Notes under the pieces: model-generated | What the model was told of the DNA's origin: nothing | Databases searched by the model: none | Seen by the model: the letters and a program-made list of their open reading frames with translations, nothing else | Source of the DNA: Reticulitermes lucifugus | Lineage: Eukaryota; Arthropoda; Insecta; Blattodea; Rhinotermitidae | NCBI GenBank assembly: GCA_026260175.1 | Contig: JAKCWW010000107.1 | Location: 62,001 to 126,000, forward strand | Direction: 5' to 3' | DNA length: 64,000 nt | Translations under genes and position numbers: made by a program | In this document: piece by piece, positions 11,466 through 22,962 of the stretch | Layout of the letters: the number at the start of each line of letters is the position of its first letter | How positions within the stretch are numbered: position 1 is the stretch's first letter

Positions 11466-12495
11466 AAGACTCTTTCCATGGAGTCGGTCAGTTAATATTA
11501 GTCATTGTGTACAGAAATAGCAAATACTGTAGCTACTCTCCTTTACCATTAGATTTACGTCAGTATATGTACGGCCAGTAAGCACTGAGGATAACAATGT
11601 AAACTCTCTGTACAAGTAGATTACAGTGAATATTTTAATATTAATTACTGTAATAGTTGACAAAAAGTTCTATATTTTATATATCAAAAGGTCAGAAGAA
11701 GTAAATCAGCAGATAAATTTACCAGAATTTTAAAAATTACAAATTTTTTATTTTCATGTATCTAAAAGACGAAACCTAAATTATTTCTTTTAGCAGAAGC
11801 ACAATAATCGATCTTCCGAAATCACTGCTGGGAAAATTAAACACAAGTTGGTTGATTATTCGTACTGGATACACGACGACCAAAATGTCGAGTGAGGGGA
11901 AAATATGACGCTCACTTTGAAAAAGGAAAGCAAAAATGGTTACTGCAAAATAAGTAAGCAAATATGCTTAATGTATCATCATATGCACACAAGCGAAATT
12001 ATGCATATCCACATAAATATATAGTCAACGTGAAAGATTCAGTTTTAAAACTTCAGAAAATCGCAACTGAATGAAAGATCCAATCTTTGAGTTGGAAGAT
12101 GAATAAGATACATTTACGTAAATACACGGATCAACACGAATACACATTTCGTACAGATCACAAATTCAAGTCTAATTTGCATTATTCGAACTTAAAAGCA
12201 TATAAACACTATGCCTGCTTTAGAATGCTTCCAAATGTTGAAATGCCTGATATGATATATTCTATTTCGTATAATATTCTTATTTTCAATAGAAATAAGC
12301 ACGTCTTTATTCAGCTACAAAATTCATTGCCCCAATTTGCTTTCATTTGTCTTATATTCAGAGACATCGCCGCCAGACAATTCATAAACAAAAGTCAGAT
12401 AAAAAAACCAATAACAGACCCACAACTCGTCTCTCAACAAAAGAATGTAATTCAAGTTGATGGGTAGAAAAGCTGGAAGCTAAAATAAGAAGATA
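11466..12495. other. unannotated AT-rich DNA
   Basis: A 126-codon frame at 12087-12467 (+) is rich in K, N, I and Y, as expected of a chance frame in AT-rich DNA, and shows no domain. No repeat is recognised. Confidence 0.45.
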
Positions 12496-12514
12496 ACACA
12501 CACACACACACACA
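12496..12514. repeat. (AC)n microsatellite
   Basis: Alternating A and C for about 19 bases. Confidence 0.95.
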
Positions 12515-14860
12515 AAGTGCCATTCTTGTTACTCGGTTCGTTTCCTGCACATATCTTACCGTCTTTCCGTGTGTGTTCGCCATTGTCTGCACCGCCATTC
12601 TGACACTGTAGCTAAAACTGAAAAGGCCTTCCATGTGCCACTGTCACTTTAGCCAAGCATGATTAATGACTAAAAGACCACGACCAGAAGCAATTAGCTA
12701 CATTCCACTTGCAGCTCGTAAGGAAGTTGTAGTGACTGACGAGCTTAAAATGTTAAGCGTCAATGCTCCTTTTCACTGTGCTTATCACCATGCCTTCCAA
12801 ATTCCAGAAAACCGACAAGTATTACAAAATTAAACCCCTGTAATAAACGAAATTCTAACGTGCTGGCTTTTTGTTGAAAAAAGTTTTAGAAAGAGTGACC
12901 TGCAATGCAGTGCATTTAAGGTCATAAACAACTGCTACCTTATCCTGGGTTATAATAAATGCCATATAAAACAACATTATAAAAATTTCACATTTATATC
13001 TATTACTAAACTCCATTCATTTAAACATCACATTATTCATACGGATATTGCGATTATTCACCAAAGCGTACGTTAAAAAATCTTTAATTCTCAATATCTT
13101 TTGTTATGAAAGAGACTGGCCAAGTTAATTCGCTGATAAAAGTACTAGTTGCGCAAATAACCACACAAAGAATATAACAACCCAATAAAAAGGCATGTCT
13201 TAGAAAATAATGCCAAAAAAATTAAGGATAAGCCTATATTCATATCTCCTCAGCAAGCAGGGAAAAATCATATCGTAAAGCAGCTAATGAATCTTTAAGA
13301 AATTTAGCGAGTTCCAATATATGAGACGATTAAATGCGATGTAGTTCAAAATCTTTTTTCCTTCAATATCTTGTCCAGAAAGATAAATGTTATTACATAA
13401 AAATTAAATTTTCCCCATCGTCATGGGTCTGAAACTCGGTTCTCTGATGGAAAGGGAAAACAGACATAAGCTTCAGACCTAAGTGCTAAGATGTATGTTT
13501 AGGACTACGAGAGAGAAAGTAATAGAAAAATATATTAAATCCCATAATGACTGGCTTTGTATTATGTTTTTACCTTCAGCCCAGTTAATATTGACTCGGT
13601 GCCTCAATTCTTGAATACGGATGAGATGGGCATAACAATTAATTTATTAAATTAGTTGATCGCTACAGATTTAAAGGACGTACACTACAGATATCAGCAC
13701 TTATAAGATAAGATGTTTTCAATGCTATGTGTGTAAAGATGAAATCTTTCTTGGATGTAGAGCCGTGGTACTTGCTAGGACAGTAGTAAGGATTCATAAT
13801 AAACTATCTACCAAACTACATGGCGTCACACCAGACAGACACGTGTCTTCGTGTTAGTGTTATTTCCACCTCATTAGATTTCACGCTTTCCGTTTTAAAG
13901 GAGGGCTATATGCTACAGCAAGTCAATCGGTATTCTGAGGCAGAAGAAGGCAGATATATACACTTCACGTTTTCTCAAAAACAGAATTTATAAAGCTAAC
14001 ATACGCAAAGTGCCTCCAGCATTAAATAAAAGGAGAGTACAAAATTCCTCAAAAAGAATTCAAGTAGGCCACTACCCGCAGTGTCAAGTACTTGCCAATT
14101 CGCATATATGAGTCTCTGCAAATCTTTAAGTAGTTAATATCTGGCTTATCTGTCTACAAAAAATTTTCAAAACAATATTTAATACTCTGAATAAGCACTT
14201 CAGATTTGGGAATTAGCTTGTTGAGAGTAACAAATCGAAACCTCTTTACCAGGTCCACAAAATTAAAGAGATTATTTCCAATTCGGATCATCAGTATTAT
14301 ATTTAATTTCTTACGTCCAATTCGACATACCTCTTTACGCGTTCACGTGCCAAATTAGTGTAAAAAACATTTATTTTTTCTTCTTTCTCATATGCAGGCA
14401 ATATTAACATTATCTGCAGGATAGACAGCGTGGCGAGTATCTTCTAAACGTCTTTAAATATCTAACATGGCAGCATGTGAGCTATGACTGGCTGATGACA
14501 GTTTAGTGAGAGACAGAAAGGGAGAAGATATTGAAAGCAAGAAAAGTAGCATTATACGCTTGCGTACAGATTTCGCGCACCACAGTTATGGCTCATCTTA
14601 ACAACATTCGTCTGTGTGTCTCCGCCGTATGCTCAATTTACCTGTATGAAAATGTTATCGGAAAGGAAAGTAAGACAAATCTTTCCTTCTACCAATCACT
14701 CTAGCGCTGACATGTTTCACTGGCAGACACAAGGTACTTCCACTATGCATCGTGCCACACCCCAGGAACAGTATTCTTCTTTATGTAACTGCTATGATAA
14801 AATTACGAACCTACAGTATGGCTCCATGACTACAATTCAGTGCCCCATGTTATTTCGTTG
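12515..14860. other. unannotated AT-rich DNA
   Basis: I see no coding region or repeat. A somewhat GC-richer patch at about 12520-12660 has only a 60-codon frame. Confidence 0.45.
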
Positions 14861-15144
14861 CAATGAACCAATTTTCGTTTTTCCTGTGATGCAACAGACT
14901 TGCTCGGGCCTAAGCCGCTTCATTGTTGAGGTTTCGATCACACACAGACACAACACTCTTGGTGGGACTCCTCTGGACGAGGGATCAGCCCATCGCAGAG
15001 GCCTCTACCTGACAACATACAACATTCATAAGGGACAGACATCCATGCCCCGGCGGAATTCGAACCTGCAATCCCAGAAAGCGAGCGACCGCAGATCTAC
15101 GCCTCAGACCGCGCGGACACCAGAATCGGTACAAGGAACCAATT
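14861..15144 (-). mobile_element. SINE-A copy 2, near full length, with target-site duplication
   Basis: The element is on the minus strand at about 14874-15131. The head is at the right (complement of CAGAATCGGT, then the ACCGCGCGGAC A-box region and the GGAATTCGAACCTGC B-box complement). The body CTCCTCTGGACGAGGGATCA is conserved and the 3' end is GATGCAACAGAC after a T-rich tail. The flanks carry CAATGAACCAATT (14861-14873) and CAAGGAACCAATT (15132-15144), 12 of 13 identical, consistent with an aged target-site duplication. The longest open frame of the window (179 codons, plus strand from 14616) reads antisense through this SINE and is not a gene. Confidence 0.9.
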
Positions 15145-15633
15145 ACTATTCCTAAAAATTTACTTTCAAAAAAGTTCAATAAATATTCGTTTCAAATGCG
15201 AGATAAAAAGAAAATGAATAAGCTTACGCCCACTCTCAATATATCAGCCATTCTCCTGAAATTGTCTGTGCGTCAAATAGAGTCCAGAAGAGGATACGAG
15301 CTTCGAACTGAGAGCTATTTGCTTAAGGGGCGGTTGTAAGTCCTCTTTTAGTAATGAAAATTTTATCAAACTTGTGTGCATACTTTATGACACCAAACGC
15401 TCTAAAATTATGAAATTTTTCACATATGTGTTTGGTGGCTCTCTATATCTGTTGAAGTTATGCAGCGATTCAATTGTAAATGTTCTTTTCATATTTTTAG
15501 AATGAATGATTATTGAAATAGTCAGCTCATACAGATCAGCATCAAATTCACGTTTGACAATTTTCATTACCGTAAATTTTCGGTTAAGGAGGCGTACCTA
15601 AGTTTGGGGAGATCAACATTACAAAGGAAAAAT
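15145..15633. other. unannotated DNA
   Basis: No gene or recognisable repeat is seen. Confidence 0.45.
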
Positions 15634-16055
15634 GTCCTTGAGGAGCTAAGAGTTCCTCAACTATTCAAGACGTTCACGGCATTTTATGGAAATCGAAGGT
15701 TGATTGCCGCATTCACAACATCAGGCCTCCAGTCCCTATCCTGAGCCAGATTAATCCAGTCTATTACCCCATCCCACTTCTTAAAAATCAATTTTAATAA
15801 TATACTCCCATCTAGCTTAGGACTTCGAAATGAAATATTTCCGTCACATTTCCCCACCAAAATCCTATATGTACCTCTCCTCTTCCCCAAGCAGGGTACA
15901 TGCCCCGCGCATCTGATTCTTCTTGATTTGATCACATGAATAATACTTAGTAAGCAGTACAGATCATAAAGCTCCTCCTCATGTAATCTTCTCCACTCCC
16001 ATGTTACTTTGTCCCTCCTAGACCCAAATATCTTCCTCAGCACTACATTCTCAGT
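15634..16055 (-). mobile_element. LINE-A 3' end, best-preserved copy
   Basis: The minus-strand frame of 119 codons (16043 to 15684) is the C-terminus of a LINE ORF2, downstream of the reverse transcriptase domain. It shows DLYCLLSIIHVIKSRRIRCA, GHVPCLGKRRGTYRILVGK and, near the end, WINLAQDRDWRPDVVNAAI. The family form is RRIRWAGHVARMGEERG...DWINLAQDRDRWR. Here the GKPEGKRPLGRPRRRWED part is degraded to GKCDGNISFRSPKLDGS. The 3'UTR (complement of GGAGCTAAGAGTTCCTCAAC) runs to about 15634. The reverse transcriptase and endonuclease are absent, so this is a 5'-truncated dead insertion, not a host gene. It serves as the reference for the other copies in this window. Confidence 0.88.
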
Positions 16056-16877
16056 AAAACGTAAAATGACTGTAAATGATGTATTGATAAGGATCAGAGT
16101 AGAAACAGTTTGACTGTATCAGAAAATCAACAACGTTACCTGGACCCAGGACTAAACCTATGAATATTTGAAATGCGAATCGAATTTGTTAAATTCTGTG
16201 ATCGAAATACTTGCTTGTTTCACAGATGTAACTGTGTCGTGTATTTAAAAATGGATGTTACAATAGACTACTGTGTATTTTGTAATACAGATTCTATAAT
16301 AATATTTGTAATATTTAAAAGATTTAACAATAAATTTTCAAAAGGATTTATTTGGGTTTCGTCTACAAGACGTTTATCGATTTAGGTTGTGTCATGGCGC
16401 AAAGCAATTAATGCCATCTAATTTCGCTGGTAAGTGTACAAGGGCGACATCTGCGCCGTTACATATTATAATTAAATGTCATTCAAGCGTGTATCGAACT
16501 ACGCTAAGTGTTGTTACAACGAGACAGGAATATACGTTGCATGCTTATAAATGTACACCAATGACGTTGTGTCGAAAGATGATTACTGCAACAACGAAGA
16601 AAATGGTGTGAATAGTAGACTATAATCATACAACACACGAAACACAATGTTCAGAAAAGTAAACTTTCAGCAACATATATTGTTAGAAAGCTTTCAAATA
16701 ATTTTTCTACAATATTTGATTTTGCATAAACTTCCAATGGTGGAGCTTACCAGAGGTTTGTGAAATGAAAAAGGCACTACCGGGCTAATATAAGTGAAAT
16801 AACCTTAATGTCCTGCAGTGTCCGTGTATTATATAATTATTGAGCAGATTCCGAACCAATACACTGATTAGTTTCTA
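16056..16877. other. unannotated AT-rich DNA
   Basis: Frames of 70 and 74 codons at 16173-16611 (+) show no family resemblance. Nothing else is seen. Confidence 0.45.
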
Positions 16878-17108
16878 CATAACGTATTATTTACTTAACA
16901 TATCTCCAAAATGCTTCGGCTTCTGCTAAACCATTGTCAGGAAGATGTATAGAAGGGAATATATATTTGATCTCAGAATTACATTATGTGTACTGCTCTC
17001 GAAAGTAATTAAACATCAAACATATATTCCCTTTTATACATCTCTCTGACAATGGTTTAGCAGAGCCGAAGCATTTTGGATATATGTTAAAGTAAATAAT
17101 ACGTTATG
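16878..17108. repeat. fold-back element 1 (inverted repeat, ~93-bp arms) with paired motifs
   Basis: The left arm, 16878-16971, is the reverse complement of the right arm, 17015-17108, with a few mismatches; about 43 bp of unique DNA separates them. Each arm carries the CTGANGA-type motif: minus strand CTGACAATGG...AGCCGAAGCATTTTGG near 16908-16941, and plus strand from CTGACAATGG at 17046. The arms start and end in CATAACGTATTATTTACT or its complement. No ORF is present. The layout matches fold-backs at 29489, 32245 and 48632. Confidence 0.88.
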
Positions 17109-17530
17109 TAAAAAATTATCAGTTTTTTGTTCGGATTTCATTAAACAAATAATGAGCCAAATCCTGTAATTACAGGTGCCGATGATGATGATGATAAATA
17201 TGGCTATGATTATGGTAACTTTAGTGAAATTTTAAGCTCCAGTTATTACATAACGTGACTTCCTAAGGCAGATTTTCACTACAACATTTTGCACTTGTAA
17301 CACAGTGTTCCAAGACTTATGGTCGTCTTACACTAAGTCACAGGTAAAACACAGACAAGCTATCGGAAAAAGAAACCCGCGGTAGAAAATTCTTATAATT
17401 TTCAGGACTCCGTTTTTGTGGTCGGATATTGTGTTTTTTCATATCATATGAAAATAATTCCAATGATTATAACTATACAACAATGTAATAAATGAATAAA
17501 ATGTCACTTGTAGTCGTGCAGGTCATTTAA
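17109..17530. other. unannotated AT-rich DNA
   Basis: Only a short GATGATGATGAT run (about 17181-17194) stands out. Confidence 0.45.
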
Positions 17531-17571
17531 ACACAAAGTTTCAGAGACTGGAAATCTCCACGTCTTCAGAT
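17531..17571 (-). repeat. CTGANGA...GAAAC motif, locus 3
   Basis: The minus strand reads ATCTGAAGACGTGGAGATTT, then CCAGTCTCTGAAACTTTGTG. Complementary GGAGA and TCTC-type segments lie between the CTGAAGA and GAAAC parts. It is a single copy, not a fold-back. Confidence 0.5.
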
Positions 17572-19014
17572 GGGGAAGAGAAGGTGCTCCTGAAGTTTTG
17601 GGCCAGCTAGAATCATCTATGCCTTTCTAAAGAACCAAAGGCAGTGAAAATCCACTTTTATTCCCCCTGTCTGAAGGAGATAGATTTATTTCCTGAAGAG
17701 TTAAGTGTCAAAAAAAATCTGAAAGAAGGACAACGTCCAAACGTTAGTCAAGAGGCAAGAGAGAGTGAGGAATGGGACAGAGATGGAAAGTTTTTTTATT
17801 TCAGAATTTACAGTTTTTTTATCAAATTCAAAATATCAGCTGAAAATGATTATTAAATTTAAGATATTACATAGTAAATTATACTTTGTCTACTAAATTA
17901 GAATTTTATAATATGAAAGTTATTCTTCTTCTTTTCTATATTTTACCAACAATTATTAAAATAATTATTCTTCAATTATTATTTTGCGATTATCCCAACA
18001 TTAGTTAATATCTTATAATTCACCTACGTAAAGGCTAAACGTCCATCTCATTTTTTTGAATGCTGAGTCGAATTTCATTCCCAGGTTGTCTCGGTTTATA
18101 TTGTCGTACATTTATTCAGGCACTTACGCTGACTGGCACAGGAGTATTTCTGTTTATTACGAACTTTATACGGTGTGTGCTATCGTGATCAAAACTACAA
18201 TTAAGTTAAACAATAAACACGAGTTTCGGTCAGGTTCACATGTGCATATACACCATATGATTACCCTTAACACGCAACTATATTATGTCAAGGCATAATG
18301 TTAAAACGTGTTCTTGCACCGAAAGACACACGCAACACACTTCACAAAAAAAAGGTACGTACACGTTACATGCTCTTACACCATCATTACTGACAGTGCT
18401 GCGAGACACATTAAGGATGTAAACTTTACATAAAACAGTCTATCAATCGCAAGTAATAAAATGTATATATATATCTCAAAACATTTGACCCTATTTGGGT
18501 AAACAAGGGATAGTTATGTCAATACAGTCCATGTCAGTGGCATTAATAACATAAGACAGAATAATACCTATACATTCGGAGATACAGGAAAGAAATGCAC
18601 CCTAAATTAACAATCTCTTACACTTTACAGTACCTAATAAGAAAGAGAGACGCGTTTGAGACTTAAATCATTAAACAGACACGCTTTGAAAATATTTAAC
18701 AGCAAATATCTTGCTCTCAGTGAATCAAAAATAAGTTTAAACATTTTATCTGCTCTGAGCGTGGCTTTTGGATTCTCTTAATTATCATATATCAATTGAT
18801 ATAGCAGCACTGTTTCCACGAGCAGGAGATAAGAAAATACATAACAGATGATTTTATTTACAAACAAATTTTTCACCACAATGCTGCGTATCACAAGGTG
18901 ATATCAACCAATATGTGAGTTCTAAATATAATTACAAAAGCAAGGGAAGTGTCGAAAATATGAATCAATTTGCATTTCATTCATTCTTCCAGGTTCATAA
19001 GAAAGATGAATGGC
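17572..19014. other. unannotated AT-rich DNA
   Basis: Frames of 70-80 codons at 17644 and 18056 (+) show no family resemblance. No RNA gene or repeat is recognised. Confidence 0.45.
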
Positions 19015-19195
19015 AGGTCCGTGCCATGGATCAGGCGGTTAGTAGCCGGCCTCCCATCGCGGAGGCTCGGGTTCTGTTCCGGATTAGTCCATGTGGGATT
19101 TGTGGTGGACAAAGAGGCACTGTGACAGGTTTTTCCCCGAATATTTCGGTTTTCCCCTGTCAATTGTATTCTATAAGTGCTCCATTACTTGTAAA
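19015..19195 (+). mobile_element. SINE-B copy 2, best preserved
   Basis: The head is tRNA-like: GTGCCATGGATCAGGCGG, then TTAGTAGCCGG and a B-box relic CGGGTTCTGTTCCGG. It is followed by the family body CCATGTGGGATTTGTGGTGG, ACAAAGAGGCACTGTGACAG and CGGTTTTCCCCTGTCA. This body is a recurring insect SINE tail. The 109-codon frame on the plus strand (AVSSRPPIAEARV, then SPCGICGGQRGT) is a repeat translation that appears in many automated protein sets. It is not a gene. Confidence 0.85.
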
Positions 19196-19253
19196 AATGA
19201 AAAAACTGATCATCTTTAATCTTCTTCCTAGGTTTGCACAATAAGCCTTAAGG

Positions 19254-19730
19254 CTACGGTGCGTGCACATTATCTGCTGCGGGGCCCTTCTCCACAAATA
19301 AAAGTGAATTGTATACTGTCAAACGGTTGATGTCGTCATGAAGTCTGCTTATCAGCAATCTTGAAATGCTCAACTGGACGTCCAGGCAACCGTAAGGACA
19401 CAACGGTTGCACAGACGTATCTCGGGCGTACGTTTGGAGAGACGTTAGAAGAAAGAGTTCTTTTTCTAGAAGTACTTTCAAGTCTTTTAGCATAAAACGG
19501 CATACTGACAAGGGCAAAGGGTAGAGCAGTGGAACCTTGTTTCGTTGGGCTCCTTGATCTTTCCTAACTACATCAAAACAGGCTGCTCCAGTACAATGCA
19601 TATAACTTAATAAGAGCATGACTGGTAAAAAAGATATGAGTGCAGGAATGGAAAATACTGTATGATGCAATAAGGTCCGTGGTTGACTGAGTGTCTTCCA
19701 GTTGTGGTTATTTATGTACACTATACACAA
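19254..19730 (-). CDS. 158-codon ORF, unknown, possibly transposon-derived
   Basis: Open from ATG at 19730 to the stop at 19254, long for this AT-rich window. It starts MCIVYINNHNWKTLSQPRTL and has one hydrophobic stretch (PALISFLPVMLLLSYMHC) that could be a membrane segment. The C-terminus has better composition: CLDVQLSISRLLISRLHDDI, NRLTVYNSLLFVEKGPAA. The ending resembles short sequences I associate with repeat-derived hypothetical proteins in cockroach-like genomes, but I cannot confirm this. No start context, splice site or neighbour supports a real gene. A chance frame over a degenerate repeat is the main alternative. Confidence 0.25.
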   Translation of the reverse strand: MCIVYINNHNWKTLSQPRTLLHHTVFSIPALISFLPVMLLLSYMHCTGAACFDVVRKDQGAQRNKVPLLYPLPLSVCRFMLKDLKVLLEKELFLLTSLQTYARDTSVQPLCPYGCLDVQLSISRLLISRLHDDINRLTVYNSLLFVEKGPAADNVHAP

Positions 19731-20819
19731 GCGGTTAGAGAAAACTCACTTCAATAGTAAATTTCAGAGACTTGAATTGCAAATCTAAAATAACTTCCTG
19801 AAAATATTCAAAACAGGTCATGTAAAAGTTCAATGAAAAGTTAATGAGTCTGATATATGTCTGTTGTAAGTACTCTTGTACCGTAGAGGTATGCATTACC
19901 ACGATCTTCCAAAAAATCCGTATAAACCATCATTTACATTAAGGTCATTTGAAATATATAACCACTCATTTTCGTTCATTAAATGTACCAAACCCTTTCA
20001 TGTATTTGCACAAAATATTTAAAAGGAATCGGCTTTATAAAGAGAAAATCTACTTTTACAGTTTTGTGACTCATATTAACAGACAGCAGATTTCATATTA
20101 TGATAGCTAAACCTTTCATATTGGTAACACATACTGAATTGCACACGGATAGGGTCCAGATTTCTAGCATTTGTGGTTGTTCTCGTTTTTAATTGAAACT
20201 GGACTAAGTCTGCCAATCATTTTGATATTTACGATCACATAGCATTAAAGTGTTTATACAGAGATGGTCTACATAAATATGTATACATGTGTGTGCAAAT
20301 GAACGTCACCGTGCATTAAAAAACTCATAGTGTTAACCAATCCTCTTACACACTGTGCGGTATTATGATAGAATTTTGTAATCTATAACAGGGGTGAGGA
20401 ATAATCGAAAATTAACCACAAAGTGTTTCCCGGAGATTGCTTTACCAAACAATTATATCCGCAGGCTACACAGAAAGTATTTTAATAAACGGTAATTAAT
20501 CACCATTTTATATAAAATTCATATAAGGCAGATATTACTGACATGATTATATTTGCTTTATTTGCAACTCGAACTGAATAATATTTATAAATTAAAATGC
20601 AAAATATTAACTCCATTTTTTCAATTAAATTCGGCGTATGAAGCAGAAAATCAATAATAAAATCAGTGACGGTGCATTAAAAAGTAAATATTTAATTAAT
20701 AATATAGCTAGAAGTAAATAAAACGCGAAAAAGCAAAAATGAAAATAATATTTCCGTATATTAAAACAATCTGCATTTTTAATATTGATTATTTTATACA
20801 TTTCCGTGTAACAAAAAGT
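19731..20819. other. unannotated AT-rich DNA
   Basis: No ORF of note and no recognised repeat. Two short CACCGTGCATTAAAAA or GACGGTGCATTAAAAA segments (about 20308 and 20667) may be related fragments. Confidence 0.45.
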
Positions 20820-20989
20820 CGATGTCTATGTCTTGTGAGTGTTGTGTGTTGTCAGGTAGAGTTCTCTGCGTCCGGCTGATCACTCGTCCAGAGAAGTCCT
20901 ATCGAGTGTGGTGTGTATGAGTGAGATATTGAAGCCTCGATAATATGGAGGCCCTGGCCCAGTAGGGGCTGTTGTGCCATGGAAAAAAA
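20820..20989 (+). mobile_element. SINE-A copy 3, 5'-truncated
   Basis: It begins in the body (GATGTCTATGTCTTGTGAG), so the whole tRNA-like head is missing. It continues through GTTGTCAGGTAGAG, CACTCGTCCAGAGAAGTCC and GAAGCCTCGATAATATGGAG, and ends GCTGTTGTGCCATGG with an A-tail at 20983-20989. The 5' truncation and A-tail are normal products of target-primed reverse transcription. Confidence 0.9.
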
Positions 20990-21404
20990 TATTATTTTTT
21001 CAATATGCAATTAGCGAACTAATATCGGTGGAGCTGCCTTATTGGTTACTGACTTTATTTATTATTTGTCCTCTTGGTCTAAATTAAAGCGTGCTTTACA
21101 CACAGGTCATGAAACGTGCCCACTACATCATTAACGATAGAATCAGCTTATCGTGTAAAGCTGTACATGACATGAAATGCAATAAGCAAATACAATGCAG
21201 CTGACTAAATTTCGGATAGGGAGAGTAATGAAAACACAAAGAAAGATAATCAGTTGTGACCACGTGAAATGTGAGTATGTTAGCTACACTGAGGGACATT
21301 GATCAATTTTTCTTTGTAGCAGAGGAGTTATTGAGTCATTCCGATTGCCTATTATACACGTACTTGACTCTGGTGACGGATGATTATGGAACCCTAGAAG
21401 AATA
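20990..21404. other. unannotated DNA
   Basis: Nothing recognisable. Confidence 0.45.
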
Positions 21405-21550
21405 ATTACCGGGGAAATCCGAAAGTGCTACGAAAAAGACCCGCTGCAGTGCCACTTTTTCCATCACAAATTCCGTACTGACTGCCACAGGGAATAAACT
21501 ATGGCATCACTCAGCTGTGAAGTGACTGTATATTATGTCATGGCCTTGGC
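21405..21550 (-). mobile_element. SINE-B copy 3 (strongly degraded)
   Basis: In plus orientation it reads ACCGGGGAAATCCGAAAG, then CAGTGCCACTTTTTCCATCA and CAAATTCCGTACTGACT. Aligned with the complement of copy 2 this is the body in the same order. The head region toward 21550 (GTCATGG) is barely recognisable. Confidence 0.5.
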
Positions 21551-22920
21551 GATGTCTGCCTATCTGAAATATGACACGGCCTTGGTTGCTCTTAATACCT
21601 GAACTAAATTCCGTTACTAATTTCGTTCACAGTCTATCAGATATTAATTTTTTTGCTCCTTACCTCACCCACGTAACCACAATGATTGAGCACATTCTTG
21701 TTCACTGGGTGGGCCAATGTATTTGCATTTGAATTAACTGATTTATATGACCAATAAGTAGATATGTGTAAATTAATTGTCGTTTGAATTACTTTATTTA
21801 ACAACAATTGCTATTTTTAGGATTATTTTTTATATGGGCTCTTAACGGTAGTTGAAAAGTACCGAATATACCAAGTTCCCCTACAACGTTGAGTTTTGGA
21901 ATAACCATACCCATAAGGAACTGGAGGTCTGTGTTTACGGGTCAATTACAAGTCGTGCCTTCATGCAATGTATTATTGAATTGGGTGAGAGGAAAGCCGG
22001 CATGTCACAGAACGTGGGACAGAGTTTTCTGCTGGGCAAAGGGCCCTCTCACAAAGTAACATCTGAATTCCCTCCAGAACTTGAGACGTAGACTCCAGTG
22101 TTAATAACAGAGTTCTATGAGAATACTACTGAACTACCACAGCAATGTTTCAAGGAGTTTGAATGATTGATGCCCCTTAGAAATGAAATCAGAGACAGCA
22201 CACGTGCTTTCCCAGCGTGACGTGGGAGATGGACTTGTATAACTTCGTCGTGCAAACTTCTGAATCACTGGGACAAAGCCACAATTCAGGGAAGTCGTTG
22301 AGGGCTTCACCAATAATGTTATGCAGATAATTACAGCCTTAGACAAACTCGCCTTATAGGAGATCGTTTAACTCTCTCTACTCTAATGTCAATTGCTGCG
22401 TCAAGTTTGTGATAATTTATTTTTACTTCAGATTTGATTTTTTTTCAGTTACTAATTTACGAAGGTTCATAAATTAAAATTTACAGGACTTCGTTAAAAC
22501 CACGCGAAATAAAAATGTCACTCCAGAGATAAAATTGAATAAGGCCTACACTTAGCCAGTAAACCATTCTCACTCGGAATTTGGAAAAATAACTACACCT
22601 GTCACATTGCATCCTACAAAATCTTATCGAAGGGTTTATTAAATACATGCAGTTATAAAACGCAAACATAATGAACTTTAAAATAAAATACACACCTCGC
22701 TGTAAAATAATTTAATTGCCTTATAATAACCACTTCTCATTTCAAATACTATTACTCTATAAAATTAAATTTTTAGGGGAAAATAGAAATTTGCACACCA
22801 AAACATAGAAAATCAACGTTGGTTTGATGTATCTCTTTGTAAATATAAGATAAAAGATAAGTAAAATGGCATATGAGTTCAACCGAACTCCTGTTATTGA
22901 TGCAAGATAAAGAATAATAT
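21551..22920. other. unannotated DNA with a few weak ORFs
   Basis: A 79-codon frame at 21852-22091 (+) has fairly balanced composition (NVEFWNNHTHKELEVCVYGS) but no recognisable family or splice context, so it is not called as a gene. The rest is featureless. Confidence 0.4.
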
Positions 22921-22962
22921 GGCTACATGTTTCGGCTTAGGTCAGAAACTACCACCATGCCG
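22921..22962 (-). repeat. CTGANGA...GAAAC motif, locus 4
   Basis: The minus strand contains AGTTTCTGACCTAAGCCGAA, then ACATGTAGCCATATTATT. It shares the CATGTAGCC 3' flank with the locus at 5548. The 5' half is poorly conserved. Confidence 0.45.

Noticed and set aside
12087-12467. 126-codon plus-strand ORF
   Set aside because: K/N/I/Y-rich composition is typical of chance frames in AT-rich DNA; no motif or neighbour.
14616-15155. 179-codon plus-strand ORF, the longest in the window
   Set aside because: Its second half reads antisense through SINE-A copy 2; the first half has no protein-like motif.
18915-19244. 109-codon ORF containing SPCGICGGQRGT
   Set aside because: Translation of SINE-B; this wording recurs in repeat-derived predictions.
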